Notes: generated by a model from the sequence alone, not told the origin. A DNA stretch of 64,000 nucleotides from Geomicrobium sediminis (GCF_016908595.1 NZ_JAFBEC010000003.1:1-64000); one strand, 5' to 3'; positions 45,889 through 54,988 are shown, counted from the stretch's first letter. Numbers and translations: made by a program.

Positions 45889-47403
45889 ATGAACACACAA
45901 GACAAACTGCGAAACCCCCATTTATCGGAGAAAATCGTCACAGATCAAATCGCAGCAAGTTGGATTAAAGATGGTATGACACTTGGTCTTAGTGGTTTTA
46001 CTCGTGCAGGAGACGCAAAAGCCGTACCAACCGCACTTGTAGAACGTGCGAAAGCTGAACCGATGAAAGTGAATGTTTTCACAGGTGCATCACTCGGTTC
46101 TGACATTGATAAGAAAATGGCAGAAGTTGATCTCGTAAACAAGCGACTACCATTCCAAGTCGATAAAACGATGCGAAACAAGATTAACACAGGTCAAATG
46201 TGGTTTATTGATCAACATCTATCGCATACTGCTGAAGCGTTAAGACAAGAGGTATTTGGGGAGATTGACTTTGCGATCATCGAAGCGATTGCGATTACAG
46301 AAGATAATCGGATTATCCCAACAACATCCGTCGGTAACTCTGCAGCGTTTGTGAACCATGCCAAAGAAGTGATTGTTGAAATTAATACGGCTCAACCAGC
46401 TGCTTTGGAAGGGATGCATGACATTTATGAACTCGGTGAGCAAGGGTCCCGTGTGCCAATCCCACTAACGGATTCTTCTGATCGCATTGGTGAGACAGGA
46501 ATTGCTGTAGACCCAGACAAGATCCGAGGGATCGTCTTCACAAACCAAGAAGACTCACCGTCAACGGTTACACCACCGGATGATGATACAGAGAAGATTG
46601 CCAACCATCTCATCGCCTTCCTTGAAAAAGAAAACGATGAAGGCAGATTACCGAAGACGCTAGCTCCCCTTCAATCTGGAATCGGGACTGTTGCGAACGC
46701 TGTATTTAGCGGTTTGAAGAATTCACGTTTTACGGACCTTGAGGTTTACTCAGAGGTTCTTCAAGATTCCGTGTTTGATCTTTTAGATGCAGGAAAAGTA
46801 AAAATGGCTTCGGGCTGTTCAATTACACTATCCGAAGATAAAATGAACGACGTGTTCCCACGTCTTGACGATTACAAAGATCGTCTCGTTCTAAGAGCGC
46901 AAGAGCTATCGAATCACCCAGAAGTGATCCGTCGTTTAGGGTTGATCTCAATTAATACGGCAGTGGAAGCTGATATTTACGGCAACGTGAATTCCACACA
47001 CGTTCAAGGTACGAAAATGATGAACGGTATTGGTGGATCAGGTGATTTCGCTCGAAACGCTAGACTCGGAATCTTTGTCACAAAATCGATTGCGAAAAAC
47101 GGTGACATCTCTAGCATCGTACCGTTTGTTTCCCATGTAGACCATACGGAACATGATGTGGATGTACTGATCACTGAACATGGACTAGCAGATCTTCGTG
47201 GACTCGCGCCGAAAGAACGTGCAAAAGAGATTATTACAAACTGTGCCGATCCATTGTATAAAGAGCAGTTGCTCAGTTACTTTGACCGAGCGGTTGAACA
47301 AGTTGGTGGGCATACCCCACATCTCCTTCAAGAAGCGTTTGCTTGGTATAAGAACTTTGACGAGCACGGAACGATGCGTGAACGTGAACTTGTTATGAAT
47401 TAA
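45889..47403 (+). CDS. Acetyl-CoA hydrolase / succinyl-CoA:acetate CoA-transferase family protein
   Basis: A 504-residue class I CoA-transferase of the AarC/Cat1/Ach1 type. The segment APLQSGIGTVANAVFSGL precedes the catalytic glutamate in EVYSEVLQDS, and GIGGSGDFARNARL and TEHGLADLRGLAPKERA are the other hallmarks. Such enzymes swap CoA between succinyl-CoA and acetate and let cells handle acetate. Upstream TGATACACT is a fair extended -10 (about 45852-45860). The LytTR regulator directly before it is not usual for this enzyme. Confidence 0.92.
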   Translation: MNTQDKLRNPHLSEKIVTDQIAASWIKDGMTLGLSGFTRAGDAKAVPTALVERAKAEPMKVNVFTGASLGSDIDKKMAEVDLVNKRLPFQVDKTMRNKINTGQMWFIDQHLSHTAEALRQEVFGEIDFAIIEAIAITEDNRIIPTTSVGNSAAFVNHAKEVIVEINTAQPAALEGMHDIYELGEQGSRVPIPLTDSSDRIGETGIAVDPDKIRGIVFTNQEDSPSTVTPPDDDTEKIANHLIAFLEKENDEGRLPKTLAPLQSGIGTVANAVFSGLKNSRFTDLEVYSEVLQDSVFDLLDAGKVKMASGCSITLSEDKMNDVFPRLDDYKDRLVLRAQELSNHPEVIRRLGLISINTAVEADIYGNVNSTHVQGTKMMNGIGGSGDFARNARLGIFVTKSIAKNGDISSIVPFVSHVDHTEHDVDVLITEHGLADLRGLAPKERAKEIITNCADPLYKEQLLSYFDRAVEQVGGHTPHLLQEAFAWYKNFDEHGTMRERELVMN

Positions 47404-47443
47404 TAAAAAAGCTCGATAGGCAGTCTAGCCTTCGAGCTTTTTC
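47404..47443. terminator. Bidirectional terminator
   Basis: AAAAAGCTCGA with TCGAGCTTTTT and an inner AGGC/GCCT stem, between the convergent CoA-transferase and MocR genes. Confidence 0.85.
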
Positions 47444-47447
47444 TAAT

Positions 47448-48848
47448 TTACGAATGATACCAAGCTTTTTTTAACGTTTGAATGCCTTCTTCAATCGTTT
47501 CTTCCGATAAGCCAGCAAACCCGAGCAATACTTGTGAGGTAACTGGTTTTTCATTCGCATAATAAATTGAAGTTGGGTACACCGCTACCCCGAGTGTCTC
47601 TGCTCGACGAATCAGTTCTTCTTCACTTAGCGGGAGGTTTGGCTCCACGATCACATGAAGACCCGAGTCATTACCGGAAACGTTAAGATCTGGCATGTGC
47701 GTTTTAAGTGCGCGAAGTAATGTCTGTTGCCTTGATTTGTAGCGTGTTTTCGTACGATTTAGATGGCGCCACCAATCGCCACTTTCCATAAAGCGCTCGA
47801 GCGTGTATTGATGGAACCTAGAGACGGTTTGTTGTAAATGAGTAAAGTTCTCTGAATAATGGTTGAGCAATCTTTGTGGCAAGACAGCATACGAAATTCG
47901 AGCAGCAGGTGTCAATGATTTAGCAAACGTTCCAAGGTAGATGACGTGTTCATGGTGATCAATGCCTTGCAGCGCAGGGATCGGCAGTCCGACATAGCGG
48001 AACTCACCATCATAATCATCTTCAATGATATATCCGTCTACATTCTTCGCCCACTCTAACAATTCATTCCTTCGAGATAATGGCATTAACACGCCAGTGG
48101 GAAATTGATGGGATGGTGTCACATAGACGACGTTTGCATTGGATTCATACAACTTGTCCACCCGAATCCCTTGGTCGTCAAGGGGAATGGGAGATAAGGA
48201 GACCCCTGAATGTTGAAACGTTTCACGAATTCGATTATAGCCGGGTTCCTCCATCGCATAAGAATCTTTGGTGCCAATTAGTTTACATAGCAAATCAACC
48301 AAATATTGGGTGCCTGCGCCCACAACAATCTGTTCGGGGAGACACCTCACCCCTCGAGATTGATAAATGTAATGAGCAATTTCTTTACGTAAGCCAAGTT
48401 CTCCTTGGTGATAACCATATAGAAAAAGATCTCGATTTTCACGATGAATGCTCTCTAGTGTGTACTTGCGCCACTGTTTATAAGGGAAATGTTCAAGGTC
48501 AACTTCTCCGTATCGAAAGTTAAAACGAGTCGGAGTTACGTTAGCCGATGTTTCCTCGGTTGGGAAGTGGCCTTGCTTTTGTTCTGGAAAAAACAAATCT
48601 TGGTTTAATGGAACGACAAATAATCCTTTTCTTTCAACGCCTTTGACATAACCTTCAGCACTTAATTGTTGATAGGCAATGTCGACGGTATTGCGACTCA
48701 CATTTAAATGCTTTGCGAGTTGTCGTTGTGATGGTAATTTCGTATGGGCAGGTAAGTGACCTTTTTGGATTTCTAAGCGAATGCTTTTGTACAGCTGGAT
48801 GTAGAGGGGATCACTTCCCTTTTGGACATTCGGTGTAAATTCGATCAT
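47448..48848 (-). CDS. MocR/GabR-type regulator (GntR helix-turn-helix fused to aminotransferase)
   Basis: A 466-residue fusion. Residues 1-75 are a GntR winged helix (DPLYIQLYKSIRLEIQKGHL, LPSQRQLAKHLNVSRNTVDIAYQQL). The rest is a fold-type I aminotransferase-like domain with the PLP lysine in YLGTFAKSLTPAARISY and the Asp in IIEDDYDGEFRY. Members bind PLP or an amine and control a divergent gene. Here the divergent neighbour is a PaiB-type flavin-binding protein; in many bacilli MocR regulators sit beside PLP synthesis or amine genes. Confidence 0.93.
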   Translation of the reverse strand: MIEFTPNVQKGSDPLYIQLYKSIRLEIQKGHLPAHTKLPSQRQLAKHLNVSRNTVDIAYQQLSAEGYVKGVERKGLFVVPLNQDLFFPEQKQGHFPTEETSANVTPTRFNFRYGEVDLEHFPYKQWRKYTLESIHRENRDLFLYGYHQGELGLRKEIAHYIYQSRGVRCLPEQIVVGAGTQYLVDLLCKLIGTKDSYAMEEPGYNRIRETFQHSGVSLSPIPLDDQGIRVDKLYESNANVVYVTPSHQFPTGVLMPLSRRNELLEWAKNVDGYIIEDDYDGEFRYVGLPIPALQGIDHHEHVIYLGTFAKSLTPAARISYAVLPQRLLNHYSENFTHLQQTVSRFHQYTLERFMESGDWWRHLNRTKTRYKSRQQTLLRALKTHMPDLNVSGNDSGLHVIVEPNLPLSEEELIRRAETLGVAVYPTSIYYANEKPVTSQVLLGFAGLSEETIEEGIQTLKKAWYHS

Positions 48849-48981
48849 GATTGTTCCCCATTTCTAATGTGGCACCTTTAAAAAGATGAAGGTTGGGTCT
48901 TTAAACAGGTGAAAACCTTTTGTACACTAAGCTTACAGAAAAAACGATCAATTGAGAACAGTGTGAAGGGAGAACGTTGTT

Positions 48982-49590
48982 ATGTACGTACCGAAACATT
49001 TTCAAATGGTCGACCAAGAAGACGTGTATGAACTCATCACTAAACATAGCTTTGCAACGCTCGTTTCAACAAATGATGAAGTACCGTTTGCGACACATTT
49101 ACCGCTATCTTTGTCAGATGATCAACAGTATTTACTCGGTCATTTTGCACGAAAAAATCCGCAGTGGCAAGGGTTAGAAGGACAGCGAGTATTAGCAATT
49201 TTTCAAGGTCCCCACTGTTACATTTCTCCCACATGGTATGAAACTAGCCAAGCCGTTCCAACGTGGAATTATATGGCGGCACATGTGACAGGTACGGTTG
49301 AATTTGTTTCAGACGAAATGTTGCATCAATCACTCACAGAACTTGTTGCGAATTATGAAGACAAAGAGAGTCCTTATTTGTATGAAAAACAAGATCCTGA
49401 GTTTTTGAATAACATGTCCAAAGGCGTTGTAGGTTTTCAAATAAAGATTGATCAGCTTGTTGGTAAGGCAAAGCTATCTCAAAATCATCCTGAAGAACGA
49501 AAGCGCCTTGTTATTGATCAGTTAGAAAAACAACCGAGTGATGATGAACGACAAATTGCCACGTACATGCGTCAGCATAACGATCTTTAA
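48982..49590 (+). CDS. PaiB-like FMN-binding negative transcriptional regulator
   Basis: A 202-residue protein of the PaiB family (PF04299) with a split-barrel FMN fold. MYVPKHFQMVDQEDVYELI at the start, PFATHLPL, HFARKNPQW, FQGPHCYISPTWY and VPTWNYMAAHVTG are textbook. B. subtilis PaiB is linked to protease and sporulation control, but the biochemical function is unclear. AAGGGAGAA lies eight bases before ATG. It is divergent from MocR and begins a compact gene run with GrpB and DinB-like genes. Confidence 0.93.
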   Translation: MYVPKHFQMVDQEDVYELITKHSFATLVSTNDEVPFATHLPLSLSDDQQYLLGHFARKNPQWQGLEGQRVLAIFQGPHCYISPTWYETSQAVPTWNYMAAHVTGTVEFVSDEMLHQSLTELVANYEDKESPYLYEKQDPEFLNNMSKGVVGFQIKIDQLVGKAKLSQNHPEERKRLVIDQLEKQPSDDERQIATYMRQHNDL

Positions 49591-49601
49591 AGGAGTCATT
49601 T

Positions 49602-50120
49602 ATGGGAAGAGCGATAACAATTGAGAAGAACCATAAAGCTTGGGCACATGAGTATATCGTTGAAAAAATAAAAATTGAACAAAACATAAAAGGACATTTT
49701 AAAGCGATTGAACATATCGGCAGTACAGCAATTCCAGGTCTTGGAGCTAAGCCAATCATTGATATGATGATTGGTGTCGACGATTTAGAGGAAGTTCATA
49801 AAATGAATGAGCCGCTTGCTGCAATCGGCTATACACACGTTTATCATCAAGAGTTTCCAAACCGTCGTTTCTTTAGAAAAGGGGAATGGCGTAAAGGCAC
49901 ACACCATCTTCATGTTTACACATACAACGGTACTGAATGGATTGAAAGACAACAATTCAGAGACTACCTGATCGCTCATAAAGAAGGGAGAAGGGCCTAC
50001 GAAACGATAAAACGTTCATTAGCTGAGCGTTATCGTGATGATGTTGTTTCTTATACAAATGCCAAGGAACCATTTATTCAAGAGATTATGGCTAAAATAG
50101 CTTATGAGGAGAGTTTGTAA
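49602..50120 (+). CDS. GrpB family protein (UPF0157, nucleotidyltransferase-like)
   Basis: A 172-residue protein. IEHIGSTAIPGLGAKPIIDMMIGV carries the G-S-T-A and D-x-x-x-G/D core of the nucleotidyltransferase fold, and HHLHVYTYNGTEWIERQQFRDYL is the family's second block. Some members are linked to dephospho-CoA kinase; the exact activity is unknown. It starts 12 bases after paiB and overlaps the next start by one base. Confidence 0.9.
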   Translation: MGRAITIEKNHKAWAHEYIVEKIKIEQNIKGHFKAIEHIGSTAIPGLGAKPIIDMMIGVDDLEEVHKMNEPLAAIGYTHVYHQEFPNRRFFRKGEWRKGTHHLHVYTYNGTEWIERQQFRDYLIAHKEGRRAYETIKRSLAERYRDDVVSYTNAKEPFIQEIMAKIAYEESL

Positions 50121-50671
50121 TGGCAGATGTTGCAACGATCTATTTACGCATAGTTAAAGAGAGGTTCCTAAGTGTGAAGGAGCTCGGTGATAGAACGTTT
50201 AACCAATGTACAGAGGAAGATTTACATTGGTCAATGGATAAAAACTCAAATAGTATGGCAACGATCGTACAACATATGAGCGGGAACATGTTGTCGAGAT
50301 GGACGGATTTTCTAACGACCGATGGTGAAAAACAAACGCGAAACCGGGACGAGGAATTCGAAAGGAAGCGCGAGACGAAAGCAGCATTGCAACAGCGGTG
50401 GGAAAGAGGCTGGCGCGTGTTATTTCAAACACTTGAGGAGCTTCAACCAGAGAATGTCGAGCAAAGCGTAACAATTCGAAGTGAAGAACACCTCGTAATG
50501 GAAGCGATTGAACGCCAAGTGGCCCACTATTCTTACCATGTCGGACAAATCGTTTACATAGGAAAAATGATCAAACGTGAACAATGGAACAGTTTAAGTA
50601 TACCGAAGGGTCAGTCCATCAATTACTTAGAAGAAATGCAAAATAAGCATGGATTAGAAAGTAAAAGATAG
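50120..50671 (+). CDS. DinB-like protein (DUF1572)
   Basis: A 183-residue helical protein of the DinB/YfiT metal-binding superfamily. His52 in ATIVQHMSGNMLSRW and the two histidines in AHYSYHVGQIVY form the usual three-His metal site; the DUF1572 branch is suggested by WSMDKNSNSMATIVQH. Related proteins are thiol transferases that use bacillithiol. The start overlaps the grpB-like stop, so translation is coupled. Confidence 0.88.
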   Translation: MADVATIYLRIVKERFLSVKELGDRTFNQCTEEDLHWSMDKNSNSMATIVQHMSGNMLSRWTDFLTTDGEKQTRNRDEEFERKRETKAALQQRWERGWRVLFQTLEELQPENVEQSVTIRSEEHLVMEAIERQVAHYSYHVGQIVYIGKMIKREQWNSLSIPKGQSINYLEEMQNKHGLESKR

Positions 50672-50692
50672 CTCATAGTAGCTATCTTTTTT
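50663..50692 (+). terminator. Terminator after the DinB-like gene
   Basis: Ten-bp stem AAAAGATAGC with GCTATCTTTT and a T-run. Confidence 0.85.
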
Positions 50693-50725
50693 AAATTAGC
50701 AAAAATTGGGTAAAGAAAGGTATGA

Positions 50726-51001
50726 ATGTATGTCTTTAAAACGAGGTGGTTAGCCAATCATTTCTTTATTGGCGGATCAATTGTATTGCTCGCTTCAATT
50801 GTTTTACACATTGGTCTTATTTTAATTAATGCAATTTTCATTAGTAATTCTGTTGATGCAGTCGGAGCACAGCAAATCATCGATTCGACATGGAATCAAT
50901 TTGGGAATTTGATGACTGGATCAATCGTGTTATTTGCATTTGGTAGTGTCTGTATGTTGGGAGGCGTAGTTTTAGAAATCATGGATCGTGTAAGAACGTA
51001 G
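50726..51001 (+). CDS. Small membrane protein, two helices
   Basis: A 91-residue protein with helices at about 13-38 and 62-85. I recognise no family. GAAAGG lies six bases before ATG. It follows a terminator, so it probably has its own promoter, which I cannot place. Confidence 0.7.
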   Translation: MYVFKTRWLANHFFIGGSIVLLASIVLHIGLILINAIFISNSVDAVGAQQIIDSTWNQFGNLMTGSIVLFAFGSVCMLGGVVLEIMDRVRT

Positions 51002-51145
51002 GGAACTGGATACAAGACTTTCAAGTAAATATTTAAAGCATATGACGGATGTATTGCTTCTTTTAAAGACTTCTTAGTTCATAACCTTCTCATTTGCATT
51101 CATCTTATAAAATGAAAGGGTAGTCGAGATAAGGAGGGTGAGTGA

Positions 51146-51898
51146 ATGAGTGATTCAAGTAGCACTACGAGTCGTACAATCGCGCTGTTTGATTGTGATT
51201 ATCATAAGTTTGATGAGCACTTAGAATTTTATACCGCACTTGGTTTTGATATTGTGTATTATCAAAAGGCTCCGTATCGGTATGCGTCAGTGAAGATGGA
51301 TGGTCTTACGGAGATCGGTTTCTATGGTGCGCGGAACGATCGTGAAGGCATTAACCGTGGTGGGTGTTATGTTGAAGTATCGAATGTGCGGGAAGTCTAT
51401 AATCAATTACGCGCCAATCTAAAAGCCTATTACAGACGAATTCCAGTTAAAGGAACGCCTCGAATTTCTCGACTGAACAAAACAGCCGAAGATTGGCGTG
51501 TAAACATTACAGATCTTAATGAGAATACGATCATCATCGGTGAGAGCTTAGGCGATTCAACAACATTAATGCAACGAGAAGAGGCCCGTGTAAAAGCCTT
51601 ACAGTCGAAGTTCGAGAAGCTCTACGCTTCTGCGTACCGTTTTGCATACTCCAAAGAAGATTATCTGGCCGCCCGCAATACGTTAGAAGTTGCGTTTAAT
51701 AAGTTTGTGACGGATGCGTCGAACGAGTATGTCGTAAAAGCGAGAGTGTTGCAAGCAGAAGTTTTTGATTCTCTGAATCAACACGGTCGAGCGAAAGAAG
51801 CCGCTACATTGGCAAAAGCGATCGTTGTGTCAGAACAAGAACAGGTTGCGCTTCAAGCAACGTATGAGCGATTGAGAGAGTTGGAGCAACAAGAATAG
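51146..51898 (+). CDS. VOC (glyoxalase-like) domain fused to a helical domain
   Basis: A 250-residue protein. Residues 10-130 read as one VOC half-barrel pair (LFDCDYHKFDEHLEFYTALGFDIVYY, GGCYVEVSNVREVYNQLRAN, VNITDLNENTIIIGE). Residues 140-250 are helical with TPR-like spacing (LYASAYRFAYSKEDYLAARNTLEVAF; ARVLQAEVFDSLNQHGRAKEAATLAKAI). The usual metal ligands of VOC enzymes are not clearly conserved, so this may be a binding module. AAGGAGGGTGAG gives a firm start. I do not know a named family for the fusion. Confidence 0.72.
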   Translation: MSDSSSTTSRTIALFDCDYHKFDEHLEFYTALGFDIVYYQKAPYRYASVKMDGLTEIGFYGARNDREGINRGGCYVEVSNVREVYNQLRANLKAYYRRIPVKGTPRISRLNKTAEDWRVNITDLNENTIIIGESLGDSTTLMQREEARVKALQSKFEKLYASAYRFAYSKEDYLAARNTLEVAFNKFVTDASNEYVVKARVLQAEVFDSLNQHGRAKEAATLAKAIVVSEQEQVALQATYERLRELEQQE

Positions 51899-51903
51899 GC
51901 AAG

Positions 51904-51930
51904 AAGACATCTAGGTTCAGGTGTCTTTTC
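51904..51930 (+). terminator. Terminator of the VOC-fusion gene
   Basis: AAGACATC with GGTGTCTT and a short T-run. Confidence 0.65.
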
Positions 51931-52082
51931 TTCTGGATACGTACACAAAAATGTATTTTTTATTTACGCGGATCACTAATTCTTTTGTAAATGAAAAGTG
52001 CATTTAGTATGTAGTATGACCTTGCATTGTCTCCCTATCGAAAAAGAGATATAGTGTGGAGAGGAATAATGGGAGGATTCAT

Positions 52083-52256
52083 ATGGTACGTTTTTATCTT
52101 AGTTCGTTTTTCGTATACTTGCTCATCGTTATCTTATTAGTTGCATTTGGTGCCCCGTGGTTTGTAGCGGTTGGTTTTCTATTTTTAGCTGGATTGCAGC
52201 TTTTTCATTTTTTCGATTATCGGAAGCAACAATCTAAAGCGTCTAAAAGCCGCTAG
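52083..52256 (+). CDS. Small membrane protein, 57 residues
   Basis: Two closely spaced membrane helices (about 4-21 and 24-40) and a basic tail (YRKQQSKASKSR). GGGAGG lies seven bases before ATG 52083, and a longer frame from 52056 would overlap it. No family recognised. Confidence 0.65.
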   Translation: MVRFYLSSFFVYLLIVILLVAFGAPWFVAVGFLFLAGLQLFHFFDYRKQQSKASKSR

Positions 52257-52322
52257 GTCTACTGTGTTTAGGGTAGAAAGATGTCGAGAAATTAGAGAAA
52301 CAATTTAAATTCCAAAAAATGC

Positions 52323-52352
52323 TAGACTTATGAAAGCGCTATCATTTACAAT
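52323..52352 (+). promoter_or_regulatory. Promoter with embedded cre (CcpA) site
   Basis: -35 TAGACT (52323-52328), 18-bp spacer, -10 TACAAT (52347-52352). The spacer is filled by TGAAAGCGCTATCA (52331-52344), which fits every position of the cre consensus TGWAARCGYTWNCW. CcpA bound here would block RNA polymerase, so expression should be low on good carbon sources. Confidence 0.8.
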
Positions 52353-52358
52353 GGAGTT

Positions 52359-52444
52359 GGGTAGAACAACAATCGTGGTTGTTTCGGCACTTGGCGTAGG
52401 TGGGGCCAGTGCTATGTAGGCAATGCTTTGGCATTGCCTTTTTA
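52359..52444 (+). ncRNA. Candidate small regulatory RNA under CcpA control
   Basis: About 86 bases between the cre-controlled promoter and a terminator, with no reading frame. Three hairpins follow one another: AACAAC/GTTGTT (52365-52370 with 52378-52383); GCACT-T-GGC with GCC-AGTGC (52387-52395 with 52405-52412), exposing the G-rich apical loop GTAGGTGGG; and the terminator stem AGGCAATGC/GCATTGCCT (52418-52426 with 52431-52439) ending in five T. A G-rich loop could pair with C-rich seeds of other small RNAs, as in the RosA sponge of B. subtilis, itself CcpA-repressed. Homology to RosA is not shown. Confidence 0.65.
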
Positions 52445-52476
52445 TTTTGCCTCAAAGCTCTACTTAGGTTGAGCAT

Positions 52477-52797
52477 TTAGAGATCAACTTCTTCCCAGCT
52501 CTTTACATACGTGCGTTTTGTTTCTAAGCGAAGAGTGGCACCTTCTCGTAATGGTGCACTGGCTGTGAACGTGACTTCACGCTCTTCTCCGTCTTCGGTG
52601 ATCCCTGTCAACGTGTATTCCACTCGGCCGCTTCCAAGTTCTTCACCTTCACCTTCCACGATCACGTACACATCTTCTTCTGGTACAAAAGGATTGAGTT
52701 GATCGGCAAATTCATGTTGAACGAGCATCGTAAATAAGAAGATAAGTCCTACGGCTGATGTTACGGTCGTTAAGATTATGATCAGTACTTTACGCAT
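52477..52797 (-). CDS. YxeA family protein (DUF1093)
   Basis: A 106-residue exported or membrane-anchored protein: one N-terminal helix (4-24), then a small beta domain with DVYVIVEGEGEELGSGRVEYTLTG and a C-terminal KRTYVKSWEEVDL typical of YxeA. The role is unknown. ATG 52797 is preferred; AGAGGTGAT lies directly before it. It converges on the small RNA candidate. Confidence 0.85.
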   Translation of the reverse strand: MRKVLIIILTTVTSAVGLIFLFTMLVQHEFADQLNPFVPEEDVYVIVEGEGEELGSGRVEYTLTGITEDGEEREVTFTASAPLREGATLRLETKRTYVKSWEEVDL

Positions 52798-52959
52798 CTT
52801 TATCACCTCTGTGATCAGTCTAATGCGCGGGCGATAATGGAACCATTGCTTTTCCTTTCATGACTCTTACAAAGTTGTACGAATCCATATCGTTAGCAGG
52901 GAAATTCGACAAACTATCGAAGTTTTTACATAGACGAAGTGTTAGTGAAAGGTGATTTT

Positions 52960-54672
52960 ATGGCAAACCAAACATACTCCAAAGAAGTCTTGCAACAACA
53001 AGTAAATGTGGTGGATTTAAAAGAACCACCAACACTATTATTAAAAAATGTTACGTATTTGCATTCTTATTTACATACATGGATGAAAGGCAACATCTGG
53101 ATTTACGGGGAGCGCATTGTGTACGTAGGTAAAGAAATGCCAGAGGATGCTCCGAATGTTATGGATTGCTCAGACATGGTTGCTGTTCCTGGTTACATTG
53201 AACCTCATGTTCATCCATTCCAATTGTATAATCCTGTTTCTCTTGCTCATCATGCCGCTCGATTTGGGACGACGACGCTAATTTGTGATAATCTTTCATT
53301 TTTACTCGGATTATCGACTGAAGAAGCTCATCGTCTGTTAGACGAACTTCGTTCCTTGCCGAGCACGTTATTTTGGTGGAGTCGATTCGATGCACAATCG
53401 TTGTTAAACGATGAAGCTTCAATGTTTACGGGTGAGTCCGTGAAAGCCTGGCTTGATCATCCTCTTGTCGTACAAGGCGGAGAATTAACAGGCTGGCCTA
53501 GACTGCTTCAAGGTGATGAAAACATGCATGCGTGGGTACGTTATGCAAAAGAAAACAAAAAGCGAATGGAAGGACACTTTCCTGGTGCATCAGAAAAAAC
53601 ATTGGCGAAACTGATGTTGTTAGGCGCTGAAAGTGATCACGAGGCGATGACAGCCGACGAAGTAATCACTCGGCTTTCTCAAGGTTACTATGTGACGATA
53701 CGAGATTCCTCGATTCGTCCAGATCTTGAAACGATTCTTGAACAATTAGTAAAGAAAGGGATCACTCGATTCGATCGGTTATTCATGACGACGGATGGTT
53801 CACATCCATTCTATTATGAACGTGGAATTTCAAACGTCCTCATCAAAAAAGCCATTGATTTAGGAGTCCCAATCATTGATGCGTACCACATGGCGAGTGA
53901 CAATATTGCTCGTTATTATGGTATGGATCATTCGTATGGGAACATCGCAACCGGCCGCGTTGCGAACATCAATCTATTATCTAGCAAAACAGAACCGACT
54001 CCTATGCATGTAATCGCAAAAGGAACAGTCGTCAGTAACAACGAAGAAGACAGCAATCTACCGCAGTTGCCAAGTCTTAAATTAGATTGGCAACTATCAG
54101 AAGACGACTTTCAATTTGCGAGTCAAATGGGAATGCATCTCGTGAACAACGTCATCGCGAAGCCTTATCGATCAGAGCAAGATTTATCAGTAGATCAACT
54201 ATTACAAGAACAAGATGAATGCTTTCTCATGATGGTTGCAAGAGATGGGAGTTGGCGTTTAAATACGGTCGTAAAAGGATTTGCACAGGTTGATGGACTT
54301 GCTAGTTCCTATTCTGGAACTGGAGATGTACTTCTCATTGGTAAATGTCGAAAAAGTATGATTCGAGCGTTTAATCGGGTGAAAGAACTAGCGGGTGGGA
54401 TTGTTCTCGTTCAAGAAGGGGAGATTCGTGCAGAGATTCAGTTGCCAATCTTCGGCAGCATGAGTCAAAAACCTTTTGAACAAGTCATTGCAGAGGAACG
54501 AGAAATCATTCAAACGCTGAAAAACGCAGGATATGCATTTGAAGACCCTGCGTTTACGTTGCTTTTCTTAACAGCAACCCATTTACCTTTCGTGCGCCTT
54601 ACACAAAAAGGGTTAATCGACGTGAAGAATCAAGAAATCATGATTTCCCCTGTAAAAAGAAAAGGATTCTAG
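52960..54672 (+). CDS. Putative adenine deaminase, YerA type
   Basis: A 570-residue amidohydrolase of the adenine deaminase family. The metal site P-G-Y-I-E-P-H83-V-H85 and LTATHLPFVRLTQKGLIDV near the end match YerA/AdeC. Adenine deaminases turn adenine into hypoxanthine and ammonia. The YerA branch differs from AdeC and its activity has been questioned, so the substrate is provisional. AAAGGTGAT lies before ATG 52960. The window also holds the adenine-riboswitch exporter PbuE, which fits active adenine handling but is far away. Confidence 0.85.
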   Translation: MANQTYSKEVLQQQVNVVDLKEPPTLLLKNVTYLHSYLHTWMKGNIWIYGERIVYVGKEMPEDAPNVMDCSDMVAVPGYIEPHVHPFQLYNPVSLAHHAARFGTTTLICDNLSFLLGLSTEEAHRLLDELRSLPSTLFWWSRFDAQSLLNDEASMFTGESVKAWLDHPLVVQGGELTGWPRLLQGDENMHAWVRYAKENKKRMEGHFPGASEKTLAKLMLLGAESDHEAMTADEVITRLSQGYYVTIRDSSIRPDLETILEQLVKKGITRFDRLFMTTDGSHPFYYERGISNVLIKKAIDLGVPIIDAYHMASDNIARYYGMDHSYGNIATGRVANINLLSSKTEPTPMHVIAKGTVVSNNEEDSNLPQLPSLKLDWQLSEDDFQFASQMGMHLVNNVIAKPYRSEQDLSVDQLLQEQDECFLMMVARDGSWRLNTVVKGFAQVDGLASSYSGTGDVLLIGKCRKSMIRAFNRVKELAGGIVLVQEGEIRAEIQLPIFGSMSQKPFEQVIAEEREIIQTLKNAGYAFEDPAFTLLFLTATHLPFVRLTQKGLIDVKNQEIMISPVKRKGF

Positions 54673-54848
54673 CGATGATGTAATTGCTGGATTTGCTGTT
54701 TTAATTCGTCATTTTGCATCATTAAGTCCTTATTCTGTTCAATAATAATCTTATCATTTTGCTCAATAATTCGTTTGTTTTGATTCTGAATACGATAATT
54801 TTGTACATAGAATATAATGCAAAAGGCTAGAAAAATGAGCACTAGCAT
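54669..54848 (-). CDS. Small membrane-anchored coiled-coil protein, 59 residues
   Basis: One N-terminal helix (LVLIFLAFCIIFYV), then a Gln/Asn-rich coiled coil (NKRIIEQNDKIIIEQNKDLMMQNDELKQQIQQL). AGGAGG lies 11 bases before the ATG, a little far. Its stop overlaps the stop of the adenine deaminase gene by three bases. It resembles many small bacillar sporulation or division-type proteins in plan, but no family is recognised. Confidence 0.65.
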   Translation of the reverse strand: MLVLIFLAFCIIFYVQNYRIQNQNKRIIEQNDKIIIEQNKDLMMQNDELKQQIQQLHHR

Positions 54849-54979
54849 GGGCTATCGAACCTCCTAAAACAAATAAAGGTATAGTATAACAAATGTAAGG
54901 CTCTTTGTTGGAAAGATTGAGAGATTTGTCGCTATTTGTCGATTTCTAAAAGTAAAAGAGCAGTCCCGATCACTTCATA

Positions 54980-54988
54980 TGCTATAAT
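54980..54988 (+). promoter_or_regulatory. Extended -10 promoter
   Basis: TGCTATAAT, about 45 bases before the small membrane protein gene at 55034. Confidence 0.6.

Noticed and set aside
48080-48523. 147-codon plus-strand frame within the MocR gene
   Set aside because: Antisense to a conserved aminotransferase domain, no ribosome site, no recognisable product.
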